NCBI RefSeq assembly: GCF_900116535.1
Contig: NZ_FPAU01000011.1
Location: forward strand, 17,579-81,578
Source: Kosakonia arachidis
GTDB lineage: Bacteria > Pseudomonadota > Gammaproteobacteria > Enterobacterales > Enterobacteriaceae
DNA length: 64,000 bases
Direction of reading: 5' to 3'
Shown here: one piece after another, positions 50,900 to 63,763 of the stretch
Layout of the letters: every line of letters starts with the position of its first letter
Position numbering within the stretch: the first letter of the stretch is position 1
Made by a program: the position numbers and the translations under genes
The notes under the pieces: model-generated
What the model saw: only the letters and a program-made list of their open reading frames with translations
What the model was told of the DNA's origin: nothing
The model's database searches: none

Positions 50900-51424
50900 G
50901 TGTTCGATATAGGTTTTGGCGAACTGTTACTCGTTTTTATTATCGGCCTCGTTGTGCTGGGGCCTCAGCGTCTGCCTGTAGCAGTGCGTACTATTGCGGG
51001 CTGGGTCCGCGCATTACGCTCGCTGGCGACAACGGTGCAGAATGAATTAACGCAGGAACTGAAGCTTCAGGAGTTCCAGGACAGTCTGAAAAAGGTTGAG
51101 AAAGCGAGTCTGGAAAACCTGACGCCGGAATTAAAAGCGTCAATGGACGAACTGCGCCAGGCGGCGGAATCGATGAAGCGCTCATACAGCGTTCACGATA
51201 CGGAAAAAGCGAGCGATGAAGCAAATACTATCCATAACCCGGTGGTGAAAGAGAGCGAAGCGCAGCGCGAAGGTGTTACGCCGTCTACCGCTGAGCATCA
51301 GGTCAGCGCGCCGCAACAAGCTCCCGGAGACGATGAAGAGAAAAAATCGCCGACGGTGAACCCGGTGGTAAAAGAGACGGCCCCGGTTTCTGACTCCTCA
51401 CCTTCTTCAAGTGATAAATCCTGA
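50900..51424 (+). CDS. tatB: Sec-independent translocase subunit TatB
   Basis: TatB forms the substrate receptor with TatC. It has 174 residues (E. coli 171), starting with GTG three bases after tatA. A membrane segment at 7-21, GPQRLP near 21-26 and a long amphipathic helix follow. The C-terminal third is variable, low-complexity and partly repeated (NPVVKES / NPVVKET). Confidence 0.96.
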   Translation: MFDIGFGELLLVFIIGLVVLGPQRLPVAVRTIAGWVRALRSLATTVQNELTQELKLQEFQDSLKKVEKASLENLTPELKASMDELRQAAESMKRSYSVHDTEKASDEANTIHNPVVKESEAQREGVTPSTAEHQVSAPQQAPGDDEEKKSPTVNPVVKETAPVSDSSPSSSDKS

Positions 51425-51426
51425 AT

Positions 51427-52191
51427 ATGGCTGTAGATGATACCCAACCGCTTATTGCGCATCTTATAGAGCTGCGTAAGCGTCTGCTGAACTGCATTAT
51501 CGCCGTCATGGTGATTTTTCTCGCGCTGGTTTACTTCTCGAATGATATTTATCAGCTCGTTTCCGCTCCGCTTATCAAACAGATGCCGGTCGGGGCGACA
51601 ATGATCGCCACGGATGTTGCCTCACCGTTTTTCACCCCGATCAAGCTGACCTTTATGGTGTCGCTGATCCTCTCGGCACCGGTTGTTCTGTACCAAGTAT
51701 GGGCGTTTGTTGCCCCGGCGTTGTATAAGCATGAGCGTCGCCTGGTCGTGCCGCTGCTGATCTCCAGCTCGTTGCTGTTCTATATCGGCATGGCATTCGC
51801 CTACTTTGTAGTGTTTCCACTGGCGTTTGGTTTCCTGACGCATACCGCGCCGGAAGGCGTGCAGGTTTCTACTGACATCGCCAGCTATCTCAGCTTCGTC
51901 ATGGCGCTATTTATGGCTTTTGGCGTTTCGTTTGAAGTGCCGGTAGCCATTGTGCTGCTGTGCTGGATGGGCGTTACCACGCCTGCCGATCTGCGACAAA
52001 AGCGCCCTTATGTGCTGGTCGGTGCATTTGTAGTTGGCATGCTGCTGACCCCGCCGGATGTCTTCTCGCAAACGCTGCTGGCAATACCGATGTATTGCCT
52101 GTTTGAAATTGGTGTTTTCTGCGCCCGCTTTTACGTCGGCAAGCGACGTATGCGCGATGATGAGAACGACACAGAAACCAGTGAAGAGTAA
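51427..52191 (+). CDS. tatC: Sec-independent translocase subunit TatC
   Basis: TatC is the six-helix core that recognises twin-arginine signal peptides. It has 254 residues (E. coli 258), with conserved [14 protein letters not shown] at 8-21, FFTPIKLTF near 68-76, and FGVSFEVP near 164-171. It begins two bases after tatB and ends before a terminator. Confidence 0.97.
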   Translation: MAVDDTQPLIAHLIELRKRLLNCIIAVMVIFLALVYFSNDIYQLVSAPLIKQMPVGATMIATDVASPFFTPIKLTFMVSLILSAPVVLYQVWAFVAPALYKHERRLVVPLLISSSLLFYIGMAFAYFVVFPLAFGFLTHTAPEGVQVSTDIASYLSFVMALFMAFGVSFEVPVAIVLLCWMGVTTPADLRQKRPYVLVGAFVVGMLLTPPDVFSQTLLAIPMYCLFEIGVFCARFYVGKRRMRDDENDTETSEE

Positions 52192-52194
52192 CAA

Positions 52195-52215
52195 ACCGCC
52201 CGTCAGGGCGGTTTT
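52195..52215 (+). terminator. Terminator of tatABC
   Basis: CCGCCC-GTCA-GGGCGG followed by TTTT lies four bases after the tatC stop and before tatD. Some readthrough into tatD is likely, as the T-run is short. Confidence 0.75.
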
Positions 52216-52230
52216 CGTATGGGGAAGAGC

Positions 52231-53013
52231 ATGTTTGATATTGGCGTCAATCTGACCAGTTCGCAGTTTTCCAGAGATCAGCATGAGGTGGTCCTCCGTG
52301 CGCAGGCGGCAGGCGTCTCGGGCATGTTGATAACTGGTACCAATCTTCATGAGAGTCGGCAGGCGCAACAGCAAGCACAGCGCTACCGTCACTGCTGGTC
52401 AACAGCGGGCGTGCATCCTCATGACAGCAGTTACTGGACGGCGGAAACCGCGCAGGCTATCCGTACACTGGCATCATTGCCGGAAGTGGTGGCAGTGGGG
52501 GAGTGCGGGCTGGATTTCAATCGCAATTTCTCCACGCCGCGTGAACAGGAATACGCCTTTAGCGCCCAGTTGGCGCTGGCGGCCGAACTGAACATGCCTG
52601 TTTTCCTGCATTGTCGCGATGCGCATGAACGCTTTCTCGCGTTGTTAGATCCGTGGCTGAATAAGCTACCAGGCGCCGTGTTGCACTGCTTTACCGGTTC
52701 GGCACAGGAGGCCAGAGATTGCCTCGATCGCGGTATGTACCTCGGAATTACCGGCTGGGTGTGTGATGAACGCCGTGGGCAGGAATTACGCGAAGTGGTG
52801 CCACTGATCCCAGCCGAGCGGCTGCTTATCGAAACGGATGCGCCTTACCTGTTGCCGCGCGATCTGGTGCCGAAGCCCGTATCGCGGCGTAATGAACCGG
52901 CGTTGCTGGGACATATTCTCGCCACGGTTGCATCGCTTCGTGGCGAAGAGGTTCAGTGGCTGGATTCGGTGACGGATAAAAACGTGCAGCGTCTGTTTGG
53001 CATCGCGTTTTAA
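52231..53013 (+). CDS. tatD: TatD metal-dependent nuclease
   Basis: TatD is a cytoplasmic magnesium-dependent DNase of the amidohydrolase fold, reported in E. coli as a 3'-5' exonuclease. From ATG 52231, with GGGGAAGAG before it, it has 260 residues, the E. coli length. Metal ligand motifs: HPHDS near 62-66, GECGLDF near 90-96, HCRDAH near 127-132, HCFTG near 152-156 and ETDAPYL near 202-208. It is not part of the translocase. It is convergent with rfaH, seven bases apart. Confidence 0.96.
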   Translation: MFDIGVNLTSSQFSRDQHEVVLRAQAAGVSGMLITGTNLHESRQAQQQAQRYRHCWSTAGVHPHDSSYWTAETAQAIRTLASLPEVVAVGECGLDFNRNFSTPREQEYAFSAQLALAAELNMPVFLHCRDAHERFLALLDPWLNKLPGAVLHCFTGSAQEARDCLDRGMYLGITGWVCDERRGQELREVVPLIPAERLLIETDAPYLLPRDLVPKPVSRRNEPALLGHILATVASLRGEEVQWLDSVTDKNVQRLFGIAF

Positions 53014-53020
53014 CGCCGCT

Positions 53021-53509
53021 TCATGCCTTACGGAAATCGGTATTTTTGACGCTTTGCAGCACCTGCTTATTCAGCATATGCAGCAGCAACATCGAGCGTG
53101 TTTCGCCGTCAGGCTCCTTAAAGATGGCCTGCAAACCTTCAAGTGCGCCTTCAGTAATCACGACATCATCGCCAGGAAAGGGCGTTTCGGGATCGGTCAC
53201 GCCTTCCGGTTGATAGACCGAAAGCTGGTGGATAACCGAGGGGGGAACGCGGGCCGGGTGCATACCAAAACGCACGAAGTGGCTGACGCCGCGCGTGGCG
53301 TTAATGGTGGTGGTGTGAATCACCTCGGGATCAAACTCTACAAACAAATAGTTGGGAAAAAGCGGTTCATTCACGATTGTGCGTTTGCCACGTACGATTT
53401 TTTCCAGGGCGATCATCGGCGTCAGGCAACTGACCGCCTGGCGTTCGAGATGTTCCTGGGCGCGCTGGAGCTGGCCTCGTTTGCAGTAAAGTAGATACCA
53501 GGATTGCAT
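53021..53509 (-). CDS. rfaH: Transcription antiterminator RfaH
   Basis: RfaH is a NusG paralogue recruited at ops elements to promote expression of long surface-polysaccharide and other operons. It has 162 residues, the E. coli length, from the ATG reading [18 protein letters not shown] 33-residue extension in frame is not supported. The NGN domain covers 1-100, with [18 protein letters not shown] near 65-82, and the fold-switching KOW domain covers 113-162. Confidence 0.96.
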   Translation of the reverse strand: MQSWYLLYCKRGQLQRAQEHLERQAVSCLTPMIALEKIVRGKRTIVNEPLFPNYLFVEFDPEVIHTTTINATRGVSHFVRFGMHPARVPPSVIHQLSVYQPEGVTDPETPFPGDDVVITEGALEGLQAIFKEPDGETRSMLLLHMLNKQVLQSVKNTDFRKA

Positions 53510-53687
53510 AATGACTCTTTTCCGTAAGTTCGGGCGAAAGAATATCAAAACCGCAGCATGATGGCTAAATTGATTATAACGTCCGCGCCAGGAGCTGCTT
53601 AATTTCACGTCGATTTAACAAAAATACAGCAACCTCAGATTGAACACCGTATAATAAAGCGCTTATCTGGAGGCGATAATACACCGC

Positions 53688-55187
53688 ATGAAATACAACG
53701 ACCTACGCGACTTTTTGACATTGCTTGAGCAGCAAGGGGAACTGAAGCGCATCACGCTGCCGGTTGACCCTTATCTGGAAATGACCGAAATAGCCGATCG
53801 CACACTACGTGCTGGCGGCCCGGCGTTGCTGTTTGAGAATCCGAAAGGTTATGCAATGCCTGTGCTGTGTAATCTGTTCGGTACGCCGCGTCGCGTCGCA
53901 TTAGGTATGGGGCGGGAGGATGTCAGCGCGCTACGTGAAGTGGGTAAGCTGCTGGCGTTCTTGAAAGAGCCTGAGCCGCCAAAAGGTTTCCGCGATCTCT
54001 TCGATAAGCTGCCGCAGTTTAAGCAAGTGCTGAATATGCCGACGAAACGACTGCGCGGCGCGCCCTGTCAGCAAAAAGTGTTGCAGGGCGACGAGGTCGA
54101 TTTGACCACCATCCCGATCATGCAGTGTTGGCCGGACGATGCCGCACCGCTGATTACCTGGGGGCTGACGGTGACTCGTGGCCCGCACAAAGAGCGGCAG
54201 AACCTGGGGATCTATCGTCAGCAGCGGATAGGTAAAAATAAGCTGATTATGCGCTGGCTCTCCCACCGTGGTGGTGCGTTGGACTTCCAGGAGTGGCAGG
54301 CTGCGCACCCCGGCGAACGTTTCCCTGTGTCGGTTGCGCTGGGCGCCGATCCAGCAACTATTCTTGGCGCGGTAACGCCGGTGCCGGACACGCTCTCTGA
54401 ATACGCTTTTGCCGGGCTACTGCGCGGTACAAAAACTGAAGTGGTGAAGTGCGTTTCCAGCGATCTTGAAGTGCCTGCCAGCGCTGAAATTGTACTGGAA
54501 GGCTACATTGAGCCGGGTGAAATGGCCCCTGAAGGGCCGTATGGCGACCATACAGGTTACTATAATGAAGTGGATAATTTCCCGGTCTTTACGGTAACGC
54601 ACATTACCCGGCGTGAAGACGCGATTTATCACTCCACCTATACCGGTCGTCCGCCAGATGAGCCGGCGGTGCTGGGGGTGGCGTTAAATGAAGTGTTCGT
54701 GCCGATCCTGCAAAAGCAGTTTCCGGAAATTGTCGATTTCTATCTGCCGCCGGAAGGCTGCTCCTATCGTCTGGCCGTCGTGACAATGAAGAAACAGTAC
54801 GCGGGCCATGCAAAACGCGTCATGATGGGCGTCTGGTCTTTCCTGCGCCAGTTTATGTACACCAAGTTTGTGATCGTGTGCGATGACGATGTGAACGCGC
54901 GCGACTGGAATGATGTGATTTGGGCGATCACCACCCGTATGGATCCCGCGCGGGATACGGTCCTGGTGGAAAACACGCCGATTGATTACCTGGATTTTGC
55001 CTCGCCGGTTTCCGGTCTTGGCTCAAAAATGGGGCTGGATGCCACCAATAAATGGCCAGGGGAAACCCAGCGTGAATGGGGACGCCCAATCAAAAAAGAT
55101 CCTCAGGTGACGGCGAGAATTGACGCCATCTGGGATGAACTGGCCATATTGAATGACGAAAATAGACCCGACAGAGAGAGCGCATGA
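53688..55187 (+). CDS. ubiD: 3-octaprenyl-4-hydroxybenzoate decarboxylase UbiD
   Basis: UbiD removes the carboxyl group from octaprenyl-4-hydroxybenzoate with prenylated FMN supplied by UbiX. It has 499 residues (E. coli 497). It shows the family [11 protein letters not shown] near 166-176, [12 protein letters not shown] near 281-292 and the PEGCSYR segment near 352-358. It overlaps fre in ATGA at the 3' end. Confidence 0.97.
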   Translation: MKYNDLRDFLTLLEQQGELKRITLPVDPYLEMTEIADRTLRAGGPALLFENPKGYAMPVLCNLFGTPRRVALGMGREDVSALREVGKLLAFLKEPEPPKGFRDLFDKLPQFKQVLNMPTKRLRGAPCQQKVLQGDEVDLTTIPIMQCWPDDAAPLITWGLTVTRGPHKERQNLGIYRQQRIGKNKLIMRWLSHRGGALDFQEWQAAHPGERFPVSVALGADPATILGAVTPVPDTLSEYAFAGLLRGTKTEVVKCVSSDLEVPASAEIVLEGYIEPGEMAPEGPYGDHTGYYNEVDNFPVFTVTHITRREDAIYHSTYTGRPPDEPAVLGVALNEVFVPILQKQFPEIVDFYLPPEGCSYRLAVVTMKKQYAGHAKRVMMGVWSFLRQFMYTKFVIVCDDDVNARDWNDVIWAITTRMDPARDTVLVENTPIDYLDFASPVSGLGSKMGLDATNKWPGETQREWGRPIKKDPQVTARIDAIWDELAILNDENRPDRESA

Positions 55188-55885
55188 CAACCTTAAGCTG
55201 TAAAGTGACCTCGGTAGATGCCATCACTGATACCGTATATCGTGTCCGTTTAGTGCCGGAGGCGGCTTTTTCGTTTCGCGCTGGTCAGTATCTGATGGTG
55301 GTAATGGATGAGCGGGATAAGCGTCCTTTCTCAATGGCATCTACGCCGGATCAGCATGATTATATTGAACTGCATATTGGTGCGTCAGAGCTGAATCTCT
55401 ATGCCATGGCGGTGATGGATCGCATTCTGAAAGACCGCGAAATTGTTATCGATATTCCACATGGCGATGCCTGGCTACGCGATGACGGGCAGCGCCCGAT
55501 GGTGCTGATCGCGGGCGGTACTGGCTTCTCTTATGCGCGCTCGATTCTGCTGACCACCCTCGCGCAAAACCCGAACCGTGAAGTAAGTATTTACTGGGGC
55601 GGGCGCGAGGAAAAGCATCTGTACGATTTGGCCGAGTTGGAAGCCCTGTCGGTTGATCACCCGAATCTGCGTGTGGTGCCGGTGGTTGAGCAGCCGGAAG
55701 AGGGCTGGCGTGGTCGCTCCGGCACGGTGCTGGCAGCGGTGATGCAGGATTTTGGTTCGCTCTCCGAACACGATATCTATATCGCAGGTCGTTTCGAGAT
55801 GGCGAAGATTGCCCGTGACCTGTTCTGCAATGAGCGCGGCGCACGTGAAGATCGCCTGTTTGGCGATGCGTTTGCTTTCATTTGA
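55184..55885 (+). CDS. fre: NAD(P)H-flavin reductase
   Basis: Fre reduces free FMN, FAD and riboflavin with NAD(P)H; the reduced flavin serves ferric iron and cobalamin reduction, among others. It has 233 residues, the E. coli length. The flavin-binding RPFSMAS is at 46-52 and the NAD(P)H-binding [10 protein letters not shown] near 107-116. Its start overlaps the end of ubiD. Confidence 0.97.
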   Translation: MTTLSCKVTSVDAITDTVYRVRLVPEAAFSFRAGQYLMVVMDERDKRPFSMASTPDQHDYIELHIGASELNLYAMAVMDRILKDREIVIDIPHGDAWLRDDGQRPMVLIAGGTGFSYARSILLTTLAQNPNREVSIYWGGREEKHLYDLAELEALSVDHPNLRVVPVVEQPEEGWRGRSGTVLAAVMQDFGSLSEHDIYIAGRFEMAKIARDLFCNERGAREDRLFGDAFAFI

Positions 55886-55893
55886 TCAAAAAA

Positions 55894-55912
55894 CCCGCCC
55901 CTGACAGGCGGG
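55894..55912 (-). terminator. Hairpin between fre and fadA (T-run on minus strand)
   Basis: CCCGCC and GGCGGG form a 6-bp stem around CCTGACA, flanked by A-rich sequence on both sides. On the minus strand it is followed by a run of T, so it can terminate fadBA read-through. On the plus strand it lacks T residues but lies 8 bases after fre. Confidence 0.7.
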
Positions 55913-55926
55913 AAAAACGGCAACGA

Positions 55927-56055
55927 TATTCCCTCTTCGCCATACCTTCCGTCGCTGTGTTGGCTGCCTTCATTCACCCCGATCACATAGTATATCTATG
56001 TGACCGGGGGTTCATTTAGTTGCCGCCTTGCTCTGGAACACATAGCCCTGAGACA
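55927..56055. repeat. ERIC (IRU) element between fre and fadA
   Basis: GTTGGCTGC at 55959, CACCCCGATCACATAG-TATAT-CTATGTGACCGGGGG as central palindrome, and GTTGCCGCCTTGCTC at 56019 show the ERIC layout with the same spacings as the metE-leader element. The ends are more diverged, so bounds are approximate. It lies between two convergent genes. Confidence 0.78.
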
Positions 56056-56070
56056 GATTCGTTTAAAGTG

Positions 56071-57243
<1,173 letters not shown>

Positions 57244-59433
57244 TTAAGCCGTTTTTAACTCGCCCACCGGGCGCGCAGGTTCTACTGCAGGGTAATAAGG
57301 CTCGTTGCGGCGCGCTTTTTCGCGCAACCCGGCCGGTACTTCATACAGCGGCCCGAGATGCTTATAGTGCTGTGCCATATCGAGATATTTTGCGCTGCCG
57401 ATCGTATCCAGCCAGCGGAACGCACCGCCGTGGAACGGCGGGAAGCCAAGACCATACACCAGCGCCATATCTGCTTCGGCAGGGCTGGCGATAATGCCTT
57501 CTTCAAGACAACGCACCACTTCATTGATCATCGGGATCATCATGCGGGCGATAATCTCTTCATCGCTGAAATCCTGTTTGCCCTTACTGATTTCTGCCAG
57601 CATGCTGTCAACAGCGCTGTCTTCTTCTTTCTTCGGCTTGCCTTTGCTGTCTTCTTTATAGCGCCAGAAACCGAGACCGTTTTTCTGCCCAAAACGCTCT
57701 TTCTCAAACAGCGCATCGATGGCATCGCGATAATCTTTCTGCATGCGCTGCGGGAAACCAGTCGCCATCACCACCTGAGCGTGATGTGCGGTATCGATGC
57801 CTACAACGTCCAGCAGATACGCCGGGCCCATAGGCCAGCCGAACTGTTTCTCCATCACCTTGTCGACTTTGCGGAAATCTGCGCCGTCGCGCAGCAACTG
57901 GCTGAATCCTGCGAAGTAAGGGAACAGTACGCGGTTGACGAAGAATCCCGGGCAGTCATTAACCACGATCGGCGTTTTACCCATTTTGCTCGCCCAGGCT
58001 ACCACTTTAGCGAGGGTTTCATTGGACGTTTTTTCACCACGAATCACTTCAACCAGCGGCATACGATGTACCGGGTTGAAAAAGTGCATACCACAGAAGT
58101 TTTCCGGACGTTTCAGCACACTGGCGAGTTCGCTGATGGGAATAGTGGAAGTGTTTGAGGCCAGTACGGTATCCGGACGGACTTTGTCCTCTGTTTCCGC
58201 CAACACCGCTTTTTTCACTTTCGGGTTTTCCACCACAGCTTCGACCACCACGTCGGCGCGTTCAAAACCGGCATATTCTAGTGTGGGATGAATGGTTGCA
58301 ATCACGCTGGCCAGCTTCAGACCGTCGATTTTGCCGCGCTCGAGTTGTTTATTCAGCAGCTTACCTGCTTCATTAATGCCGAGTGCAAGGGATTTCTCGT
58401 TGATATCCTTCATTAATACCGGCACGCCTTTCCATGCTGACTGATAAGCAATGCCGCCGCCCATGATGCCTGCGCCAAGTACCGCAGCCTGTTTGGGCGT
58501 TTCGATATTTTGGGTCAGTTTCTTCGCCTGAGCTTTTACATATTGGTCGTTCAAAAAAATCCCAACTAGCGCACGGGCCTCGTTGGTGTGTGCGAGCGGA
58601 ACGAAGCTCTGGTTTTCTAGCTTCAGCGCTTCGTCGCGGCCAAATCTTGCCGCAGCTTCAATGGTTTTGACCGCCGTGATCGGTGCTGGATAGTGTTTCC
58701 CGGCGGTTTGCATCACCATGCCTTTGGCAATGGTAAAACTCATAGCAGCTTCAATTTTGTTGAGCTTCAGTGGCTCCAGCTTCGGCTGGCGTTTTGCTTT
58801 CCAGTCCAGATCGCCATTAATTGCTTGTCGCAGAATGGCGATGGCCCCTTCCCGCAGTTTTTCCGGCTTCACAATGCCATCCACCAGACCGATTTTCAGC
58901 GCTTGTTCGGCATCCACATCTTTCCCGGCTGCGATGATCTCCAGCGCGCTGTCTGCCCCCAGCAGGCGTGGCATACGTACTGAGCCGCCAAAGCCAGGCA
59001 TGATGCCAAGTTTGGTTTCCGGCAGGCCAATACGCAGGTCTGGCGTCGCCAGACGATAGTCTGTCGCCAGCACGCATTCACAGCCGCCGCCGAGCGCATA
59101 GCCATTCACCGCAGAGATCGTTGGGACGGGCAAATCTTCCAGGCGATTAAACACGCTGTTGGCAAAGTACAGCCACTGGCTCAACTGCTCTTCCGGCACG
59201 AGGAACAAGGAAAGGAATTCAGTGATATCGGCACCGACAATAAAGGCCGCTTTCTCTGAACGCAGCAGCAGCCCTTTTAAATCTGATTGTTTTTCCAGCA
59301 TGGCCAGCGCTTCGCCAAGGCTGGCGACGGTAGCGGTATCAAGCTTGTTAACTGAGCCGGGCGCATCAAACACCAGTTCCGCGATGCCATCTTCCAGCCA
59401 GTTGAGGTACAGGTTATTGCCTTTGTAGAGCAT
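57244..59433 (-). CDS. fadB: Fatty acid oxidation complex alpha subunit FadB
   Basis: FadB combines enoyl-CoA hydratase/isomerase (N-terminal) and 3-hydroxyacyl-CoA dehydrogenase (C-terminal). It has 729 residues, the E. coli length. The crotonase part contains [12 protein letters not shown] near 63-74 and [11 protein letters not shown] near 108-118. The NAD-binding motif is [11 protein letters not shown] near 319-329, and the dehydrogenase catalytic part is [15 protein letters not shown] near 450-464. A FadR operator lies 24 bases upstream of the start. Confidence 0.98.
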   Translation of the reverse strand: MLYKGNNLYLNWLEDGIAELVFDAPGSVNKLDTATVASLGEALAMLEKQSDLKGLLLRSEKAAFIVGADITEFLSLFLVPEEQLSQWLYFANSVFNRLEDLPVPTISAVNGYALGGGCECVLATDYRLATPDLRIGLPETKLGIMPGFGGSVRMPRLLGADSALEIIAAGKDVDAEQALKIGLVDGIVKPEKLREGAIAILRQAINGDLDWKAKRQPKLEPLKLNKIEAAMSFTIAKGMVMQTAGKHYPAPITAVKTIEAAARFGRDEALKLENQSFVPLAHTNEARALVGIFLNDQYVKAQAKKLTQNIETPKQAAVLGAGIMGGGIAYQSAWKGVPVLMKDINEKSLALGINEAGKLLNKQLERGKIDGLKLASVIATIHPTLEYAGFERADVVVEAVVENPKVKKAVLAETEDKVRPDTVLASNTSTIPISELASVLKRPENFCGMHFFNPVHRMPLVEVIRGEKTSNETLAKVVAWASKMGKTPIVVNDCPGFFVNRVLFPYFAGFSQLLRDGADFRKVDKVMEKQFGWPMGPAYLLDVVGIDTAHHAQVVMATGFPQRMQKDYRDAIDALFEKERFGQKNGLGFWRYKEDSKGKPKKEEDSAVDSMLAEISKGKQDFSDEEIIARMMIPMINEVVRCLEEGIIASPAEADMALVYGLGFPPFHGGAFRWLDTIGSAKYLDMAQHYKHLGPLYEVPAGLREKARRNEPYYPAVEPARPVGELKTA

Positions 59434-59457
59434 GTCAGTCTCCTGAATCCAGCGATG

Positions 59458-59474
59458 ATCTGGTCATACCAGAT
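59458..59474. promoter_or_regulatory. FadR operator of fadBA
   Basis: ATCTGGTCATACCAGAT is a perfect 7-3-7 palindrome that matches the FadR consensus NCTGGTCNGACCAGN closely. It is in the fadB leader/promoter, where FadR represses fadBA without fatty acids. Confidence 0.85.
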
Positions 59475-59621
59475 GAAGCGAAGTGTGGTTTTTATGTTAA
59501 TAAATTGCAAATAAATGATTAAAAATTGCCGGACGGATCACGCTCGGTGGAAATCACCCAGTGACGGGCAGGTGTGCTAAGATGCGGAGACTTGAGGTCG
59601 CAATAAACAGAAGGAAAAACG

Positions 59622-60953
59622 ATGGACTCACTGGCAGCGCTTTATAAAAATCATATTGTTACGTTACAGGAACGCACCCGTGATGTGCTGGCGCGCTTTA
59701 AGCTTGACGCGTTACTTATTCACTCTGGCGAGTTATTTAACGTCTTTCTTGATGACCATCCCTATCCGTTTAAAGTGAACCCACAGTTTAAAGCCTGGGT
59801 GCCGGTGACGCAGGTGCCGAACTGCTGGCTGCTGGTGGATGGCGTGAACAAGCCGAAGCTGTGGTTCTACTTGCCAGTGGATTACTGGCACAACGTTGAA
59901 CCGCTGCCGACTTCATTCTGGACCGAAGAGGTTGAGGTGATTGCGCTGCCGAAAGCGGACGGCATTGGCAGCCAGTTGCCTGTGGCGCGTGGCAATATCG
60001 CCTACATTGGCCCGATTGCCGAACGCGCGTTGGGCCTCGACATCGCCGCCAACAACATCAACCCGAAAGGGGTGATTGATTACCTGCATTACTACCGAGC
60101 CTACAAAACCGATTATGAACTGGCCTGTATGCGTGAAGCGCAGAAAACGGCGGTAATGGGCCATCACGCGGCGCATGAAGCCTTCCAGTCCGGAATGAGC
60201 GAGTTCGACATCAATCTGGCTTATCTGACTGCGACTGGCCATCGTGATACCGATGTGCCTTACAGCAATATTGTGGCGCTAAACGAGCATGCGGCGGTGC
60301 TGCATTACACCAAACTTGATCACCGTGCGCCGGCGGAGATGCGTAGCTTTCTGCTGGATGCTGGCACGGAATACAATGGTTATGCTGCCGATCTGACGCG
60401 TACCTGGGCTGCGAACAGCGACACCGATTATGCGCAGTTGGTGAAAGACGTAAATGAAGAGCAATTGGCGCTGATCGCCACCATGAAAGCGGGCGTCAAT
60501 TACGTTGAGTACCATATTCAGTTTCATCAGCGTATCGCGAAGCTGCTGCGTCGCCATCAAATCATCACCGATATCAGCGAAGAAGCGATGGTTGAGCAGG
60601 ACATCACCGGGCCGTTTATGCCGCACGGTATTGGGCATCCGCTGGGGTTGCAGGTGCATGATGTCGCGGGCTTCATGCAGGATGACAGTGGTACGCATCT
60701 GGCTGCGCCGTCAAAATATCCCTACCTGCGCTGCACGCGTGTGATCGAACCGCGTATGGTGTTGACCATTGAGCCGGGTATCTACTTTATTGAATCACTG
60801 CTCTCATCGTGGCGCGAGGGGCCGCTTAGCAAACATTTCAACTGGCATAAAATTGACGCCTTAAAACCGTTTGGCGGTATCCGTATCGAAGATAACGTGG
60901 TTATCCATGAAAACAGTATTGAAAATATGACGCGGGATCAGAAGCTGGCGTAA
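59622..60953 (+). CDS. pepQ: Xaa-Pro dipeptidase PepQ
   Basis: PepQ is a dinuclear metal proline dipeptidase of the pita-bread fold. It has 443 residues, the E. coli length. The metal ligands are in [19 protein letters not shown] near 244-262 (two Asp), in [14 protein letters not shown] near 335-348 (His), and in TIEPGIYF and GGIRIEDN (Glu residues). It is divergent from fadBA and shares one base with yigZ. Confidence 0.97.
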   Translation: MDSLAALYKNHIVTLQERTRDVLARFKLDALLIHSGELFNVFLDDHPYPFKVNPQFKAWVPVTQVPNCWLLVDGVNKPKLWFYLPVDYWHNVEPLPTSFWTEEVEVIALPKADGIGSQLPVARGNIAYIGPIAERALGLDIAANNINPKGVIDYLHYYRAYKTDYELACMREAQKTAVMGHHAAHEAFQSGMSEFDINLAYLTATGHRDTDVPYSNIVALNEHAAVLHYTKLDHRAPAEMRSFLLDAGTEYNGYAADLTRTWAANSDTDYAQLVKDVNEEQLALIATMKAGVNYVEYHIQFHQRIAKLLRRHQIITDISEEAMVEQDITGPFMPHGIGHPLGLQVHDVAGFMQDDSGTHLAAPSKYPYLRCTRVIEPRMVLTIEPGIYFIESLLSSWREGPLSKHFNWHKIDALKPFGGIRIEDNVVIHENSIENMTRDQKLA

Positions 60954-61567
60954 TGGAGAGCTGGCTGATACCGGCTGCGCCGGTCACCTTTAATGAGGAG
61001 ATCAAAAAGAGCCGTTTTATCACGCTGTTGGCACATACCGACGGCGTTGAGGCGGCGAAGACGTTTGTCGAAACTGTTCGGGTGGAACACCCGGACGCCC
61101 GCCACCATTGTGTGGCGTGGGTTGCCGGGCCGCCGGATGATTCGCAGCAATTGGGCTTTTCTGACGATGGCGAACCGGCGGGTACCGCAGGGAAGCCGAT
61201 GTTGGCTCAGTTGATGGGCTGTGGTGTCGGCGAAATTACGGCAGTGGTGGTGCGTTATTATGGCGGCATCTTATTGGGAACTGGCGGGCTGGTGAAAGCC
61301 TACGGCGGCGGTGTTCAGCAGGCACTTAATCAACTTGCGACAACCCGCAAAATGCCTTTAACCGAATATACTTTGCGGTGTGATTACGCACAATTGAGCG
61401 GAGTCGAAACGTTGCTTGAGCAATTTGAGGGGAAAATTGTTGCGAGCGAGTATCAGGCTACCGTGTATCTGCGGGTGGCGCTTCCTCACAGCAGGCTGGA
61501 CGCATTTTCGACAAGGCTCGCTGATTTCAGCCGTGGCACATTGCAATTGTTAAAAACTGAAGAATAA
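60953..61567 (+). CDS. yigZ: YigZ/IMPACT family protein
   Basis: YigZ belongs to the UPF0029/IMPACT family; its function in bacteria is unknown, though nucleic-acid binding is suspected from the fold. It has 204 residues, close to the E. coli length. The N-terminal IMPACT domain has the signature DGEPAGTAGKPML near 72-84 and VVRYYGGILLGTGGLVKAYGGG near 97-118. A small C-terminal domain (DUF1949) follows. It shares one base with the pepQ stop. Confidence 0.94.
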   Translation: MESWLIPAAPVTFNEEIKKSRFITLLAHTDGVEAAKTFVETVRVEHPDARHHCVAWVAGPPDDSQQLGFSDDGEPAGTAGKPMLAQLMGCGVGEITAVVVRYYGGILLGTGGLVKAYGGGVQQALNQLATTRKMPLTEYTLRCDYAQLSGVETLLEQFEGKIVASEYQATVYLRVALPHSRLDAFSTRLADFSRGTLQLLKTEE

Positions 61568-61607
61568 TCCCCATCTGATTTTCTGAACACCTAAGGAAGC
61601 GGCAGAG

Positions 61608-63059
61608 ATGCATTTTCGCGCCATAACTCGAATCGTTGGACTGCTGGTCATCCTCTTTTCCGGAACGATGATCTTACCCGGACTGGTAGCCCTTATATAC
61701 CGTGATGGCGCGGGCCGTGCATTCACGCAGACCTTCTTTGTCGCACTGGTGATTGGTTCCATTCTTTGGTGGCCGAATCGCCGCGAGAAAGGGGAGTTGA
61801 AGTCCCGCGAAGGGTTTTTGATCGTTGTGCTATTCTGGACGGTGTTGGGGAGTGTGGGTGCACTGCCTTTCGTCTTTGCCGAAAGCCCGAATCTGACGGT
61901 GACAGATGCTTTTTTTGAATCCTTTTCAGGCCTGACAACAACCGGGGCGACCACGCTGGTTGGGCTGGACTCATTGCCGCACGCGATTCTTTTCTATCGC
62001 CAGATGTTGCAATGGTTCGGCGGGATGGGAATCATCGTGCTGGCGGTGGCCATCCTGCCAATTCTGGGTGTGGGTGGGATGCAACTCTATCGCGCCGAAA
62101 TGCCGGGGCCGCTGAAAGATAACAAAATGCGACCGCGTATTGCCGAGACGGCGAAAACCTTATGGCTTATTTATGTGTTGCTTACGGTAGCCTGCGCGCT
62201 GGCGCTATGGTTTGCTGGAATGCCCGCTTTTGACGCCATTGGGCATAGCTTTTCCACCATCGCGATTGGTGGTTTTTCCACGCATGATGCCAGCATTGGC
62301 TATTTCAACAGCCCCACTATCAACACCATCATTGCTATCTTCCTGCTGATTTCCGGGTGTAACTACGGTCTGCACTTCTCGTTGCTGAGCGGGCGTAGCC
62401 TGAAAGTTTACTGGCGCGATCCGGAATTCAGAATGTTTATTGGGGTACAACTGACGCTGGTGGTCATCTGCACCGTGGTGCTGTGGTTTCATAATATCTA
62501 CAGCTCGGCGTTAACGACCATTAACCAGGCTTTTTTCCAGGTGGTCTCGATGGCGACCACGGCCGGATTTACGACCGACAGTATCTCCCGTTGGCCGCTT
62601 TTTTTGCCGGTATTGTTGCTCTGTTCCGCTTTTATTGGCGGTTGCGCCGGTTCAACGGGCGGCGGTCTGAAGGTGATCCGCATTCTGCTCCTGTTTAAGC
62701 AAGGCAACCGTGAACTGAAAAGACTGGTGCATCCGAATGCTGTATACAGCATTAAGTTGGGGAATCGTGCATTGCCGGAACGTATCCTTGAAGCAGTGTG
62801 GGGCTTCTTCTCCGCTTATGCGCTGGTATTTATCGTCAGTATGCTGGCAATCATCGCCACGGGGGTTGATGATTTTTCTGCATTTGCCTCTGTGGTTGCG
62901 ACACTCAATAACCTTGGGCCTGGGCTGGGCGTGGTAGCGGATAATTTTGCCAGTATGAATCCGGTCGCCAAGTGGGTGCTCATCGCAAATATGCTGTTTG
63001 GTCGTCTGGAGGTCTTTACGCTGTTGGTACTGTTTACCCCGACCTTCTGGCGCGAATAA
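61608..63059 (+). CDS. trkH: Trk potassium uptake protein TrkH
   Basis: TrkH is the membrane channel subunit of the Trk K+ uptake system, gated by TrkA. It has 483 residues, the E. coli length. Four membrane-pore-membrane repeats are visible. The selectivity-filter segments include [11 protein letters not shown] near 105-115, [15 protein letters not shown] sequence near 219-228, [10 protein letters not shown] near 315-325 and [11 protein letters not shown] near 433-443. It lies 40 bases after yigZ. Confidence 0.97.
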   Translation: MHFRAITRIVGLLVILFSGTMILPGLVALIYRDGAGRAFTQTFFVALVIGSILWWPNRREKGELKSREGFLIVVLFWTVLGSVGALPFVFAESPNLTVTDAFFESFSGLTTTGATTLVGLDSLPHAILFYRQMLQWFGGMGIIVLAVAILPILGVGGMQLYRAEMPGPLKDNKMRPRIAETAKTLWLIYVLLTVACALALWFAGMPAFDAIGHSFSTIAIGGFSTHDASIGYFNSPTINTIIAIFLLISGCNYGLHFSLLSGRSLKVYWRDPEFRMFIGVQLTLVVICTVVLWFHNIYSSALTTINQAFFQVVSMATTAGFTTDSISRWPLFLPVLLLCSAFIGGCAGSTGGGLKVIRILLLFKQGNRELKRLVHPNAVYSIKLGNRALPERILEAVWGFFSAYALVFIVSMLAIIATGVDDFSAFASVVATLNNLGPGLGVVADNFASMNPVAKWVLIANMLFGRLEVFTLLVLFTPTFWRE

Positions 63060-63070
63060 TGGAGTGTGAC

Positions 63071-63613
63071 GTGAAAACATTAATTCTTTTCTCGACCCGG
63101 GATGGGCAAACGCGGGAGATTGCGTCTTATCTGGCTTCAGAGCTTAACGATCTTGGCGTCTGTGCAGATGTGGTTAACCTGAATCGCACGCAAGAGATTG
63201 ACTGGAGTAAATATGAGCGAGTGGTCATTGGTGCGTCCATCCGTTATGGGCACTTTCATCCGGCGTTGGCCAATTTTGTGAAAAAGCACCTCTCACAATT
63301 AAACAAGCTGCCGGGGGCCTTCTTCTCCGTCAACCTGGTCGCGCGCAAACCGGAGAAAAGCTCGCCACAAACGAACAGCTATACGCGCAAGTTTTTGCTG
63401 TCGTCGCCCTGGCAGCCGGATCACTGCGCCGTATTTGCTGGTGCGCTGCGTTACCCGCATTACCGATGGTACGACCGACTCATGATCCAACTGATTATGA
63501 AGATGACGGGAGGCGAAACGGATAGGCGTAAAGAAGTTGTCTATACCGACTGGCAGCAGGTGGCGAATTTTGCCCGTGAAATAGCGCAGTTAAACAGCAA
63601 ATCGGGCGTTTAA
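63071..63613 (+). CDS. hemG: Menaquinone-dependent protoporphyrinogen oxidase HemG
   Basis: HemG is a flavodoxin-like enzyme that oxidises protoporphyrinogen IX to protoporphyrin IX, feeding electrons to quinones. From GTG 63071 it has 180 residues (E. coli 181, also a GTG start). The FMN phosphate loop is [12 protein letters not shown] near 7-18, and [11 protein letters not shown] is near 52-62. It lies 11 bases after trkH and directly upstream of an rRNA operon, as in E. coli rrnA. Confidence 0.96.
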   Translation: MKTLILFSTRDGQTREIASYLASELNDLGVCADVVNLNRTQEIDWSKYERVVIGASIRYGHFHPALANFVKKHLSQLNKLPGAFFSVNLVARKPEKSSPQTNSYTRKFLLSSPWQPDHCAVFAGALRYPHYRWYDRLMIQLIMKMTGGETDRRKEVVYTDWQQVANFAREIAQLNSKSGV

Positions 63614-63665
63614 TGGGCGCTACGCCTGAAAAATGAGCGAACGATAACTTTTTTTAATTTTATGC

Positions 63666-63693
63666 TTGTCAGCCGGAATTAACTCCCTATAAT
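63666..63693 (+). promoter_or_regulatory. rRNA operon promoter P1
   Basis: -35 TTGTCA at 63666-63671 and -10 TATAAT at 63688-63693 have a 16-base spacer. They are preceded by an A/T-rich UP element (TTTTTTTAATTTTAT) and followed by the GC-rich discriminator GCGCCTCC. This is the typical stringently controlled rrn P1. Confidence 0.93.
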
Positions 63694-63763
63694 GCGCCTC
63701 CACTGACACGGCACAACGGCAAACACACCGGCCTGTCAGGTGAAGAAATCTGAAAATAATCAG

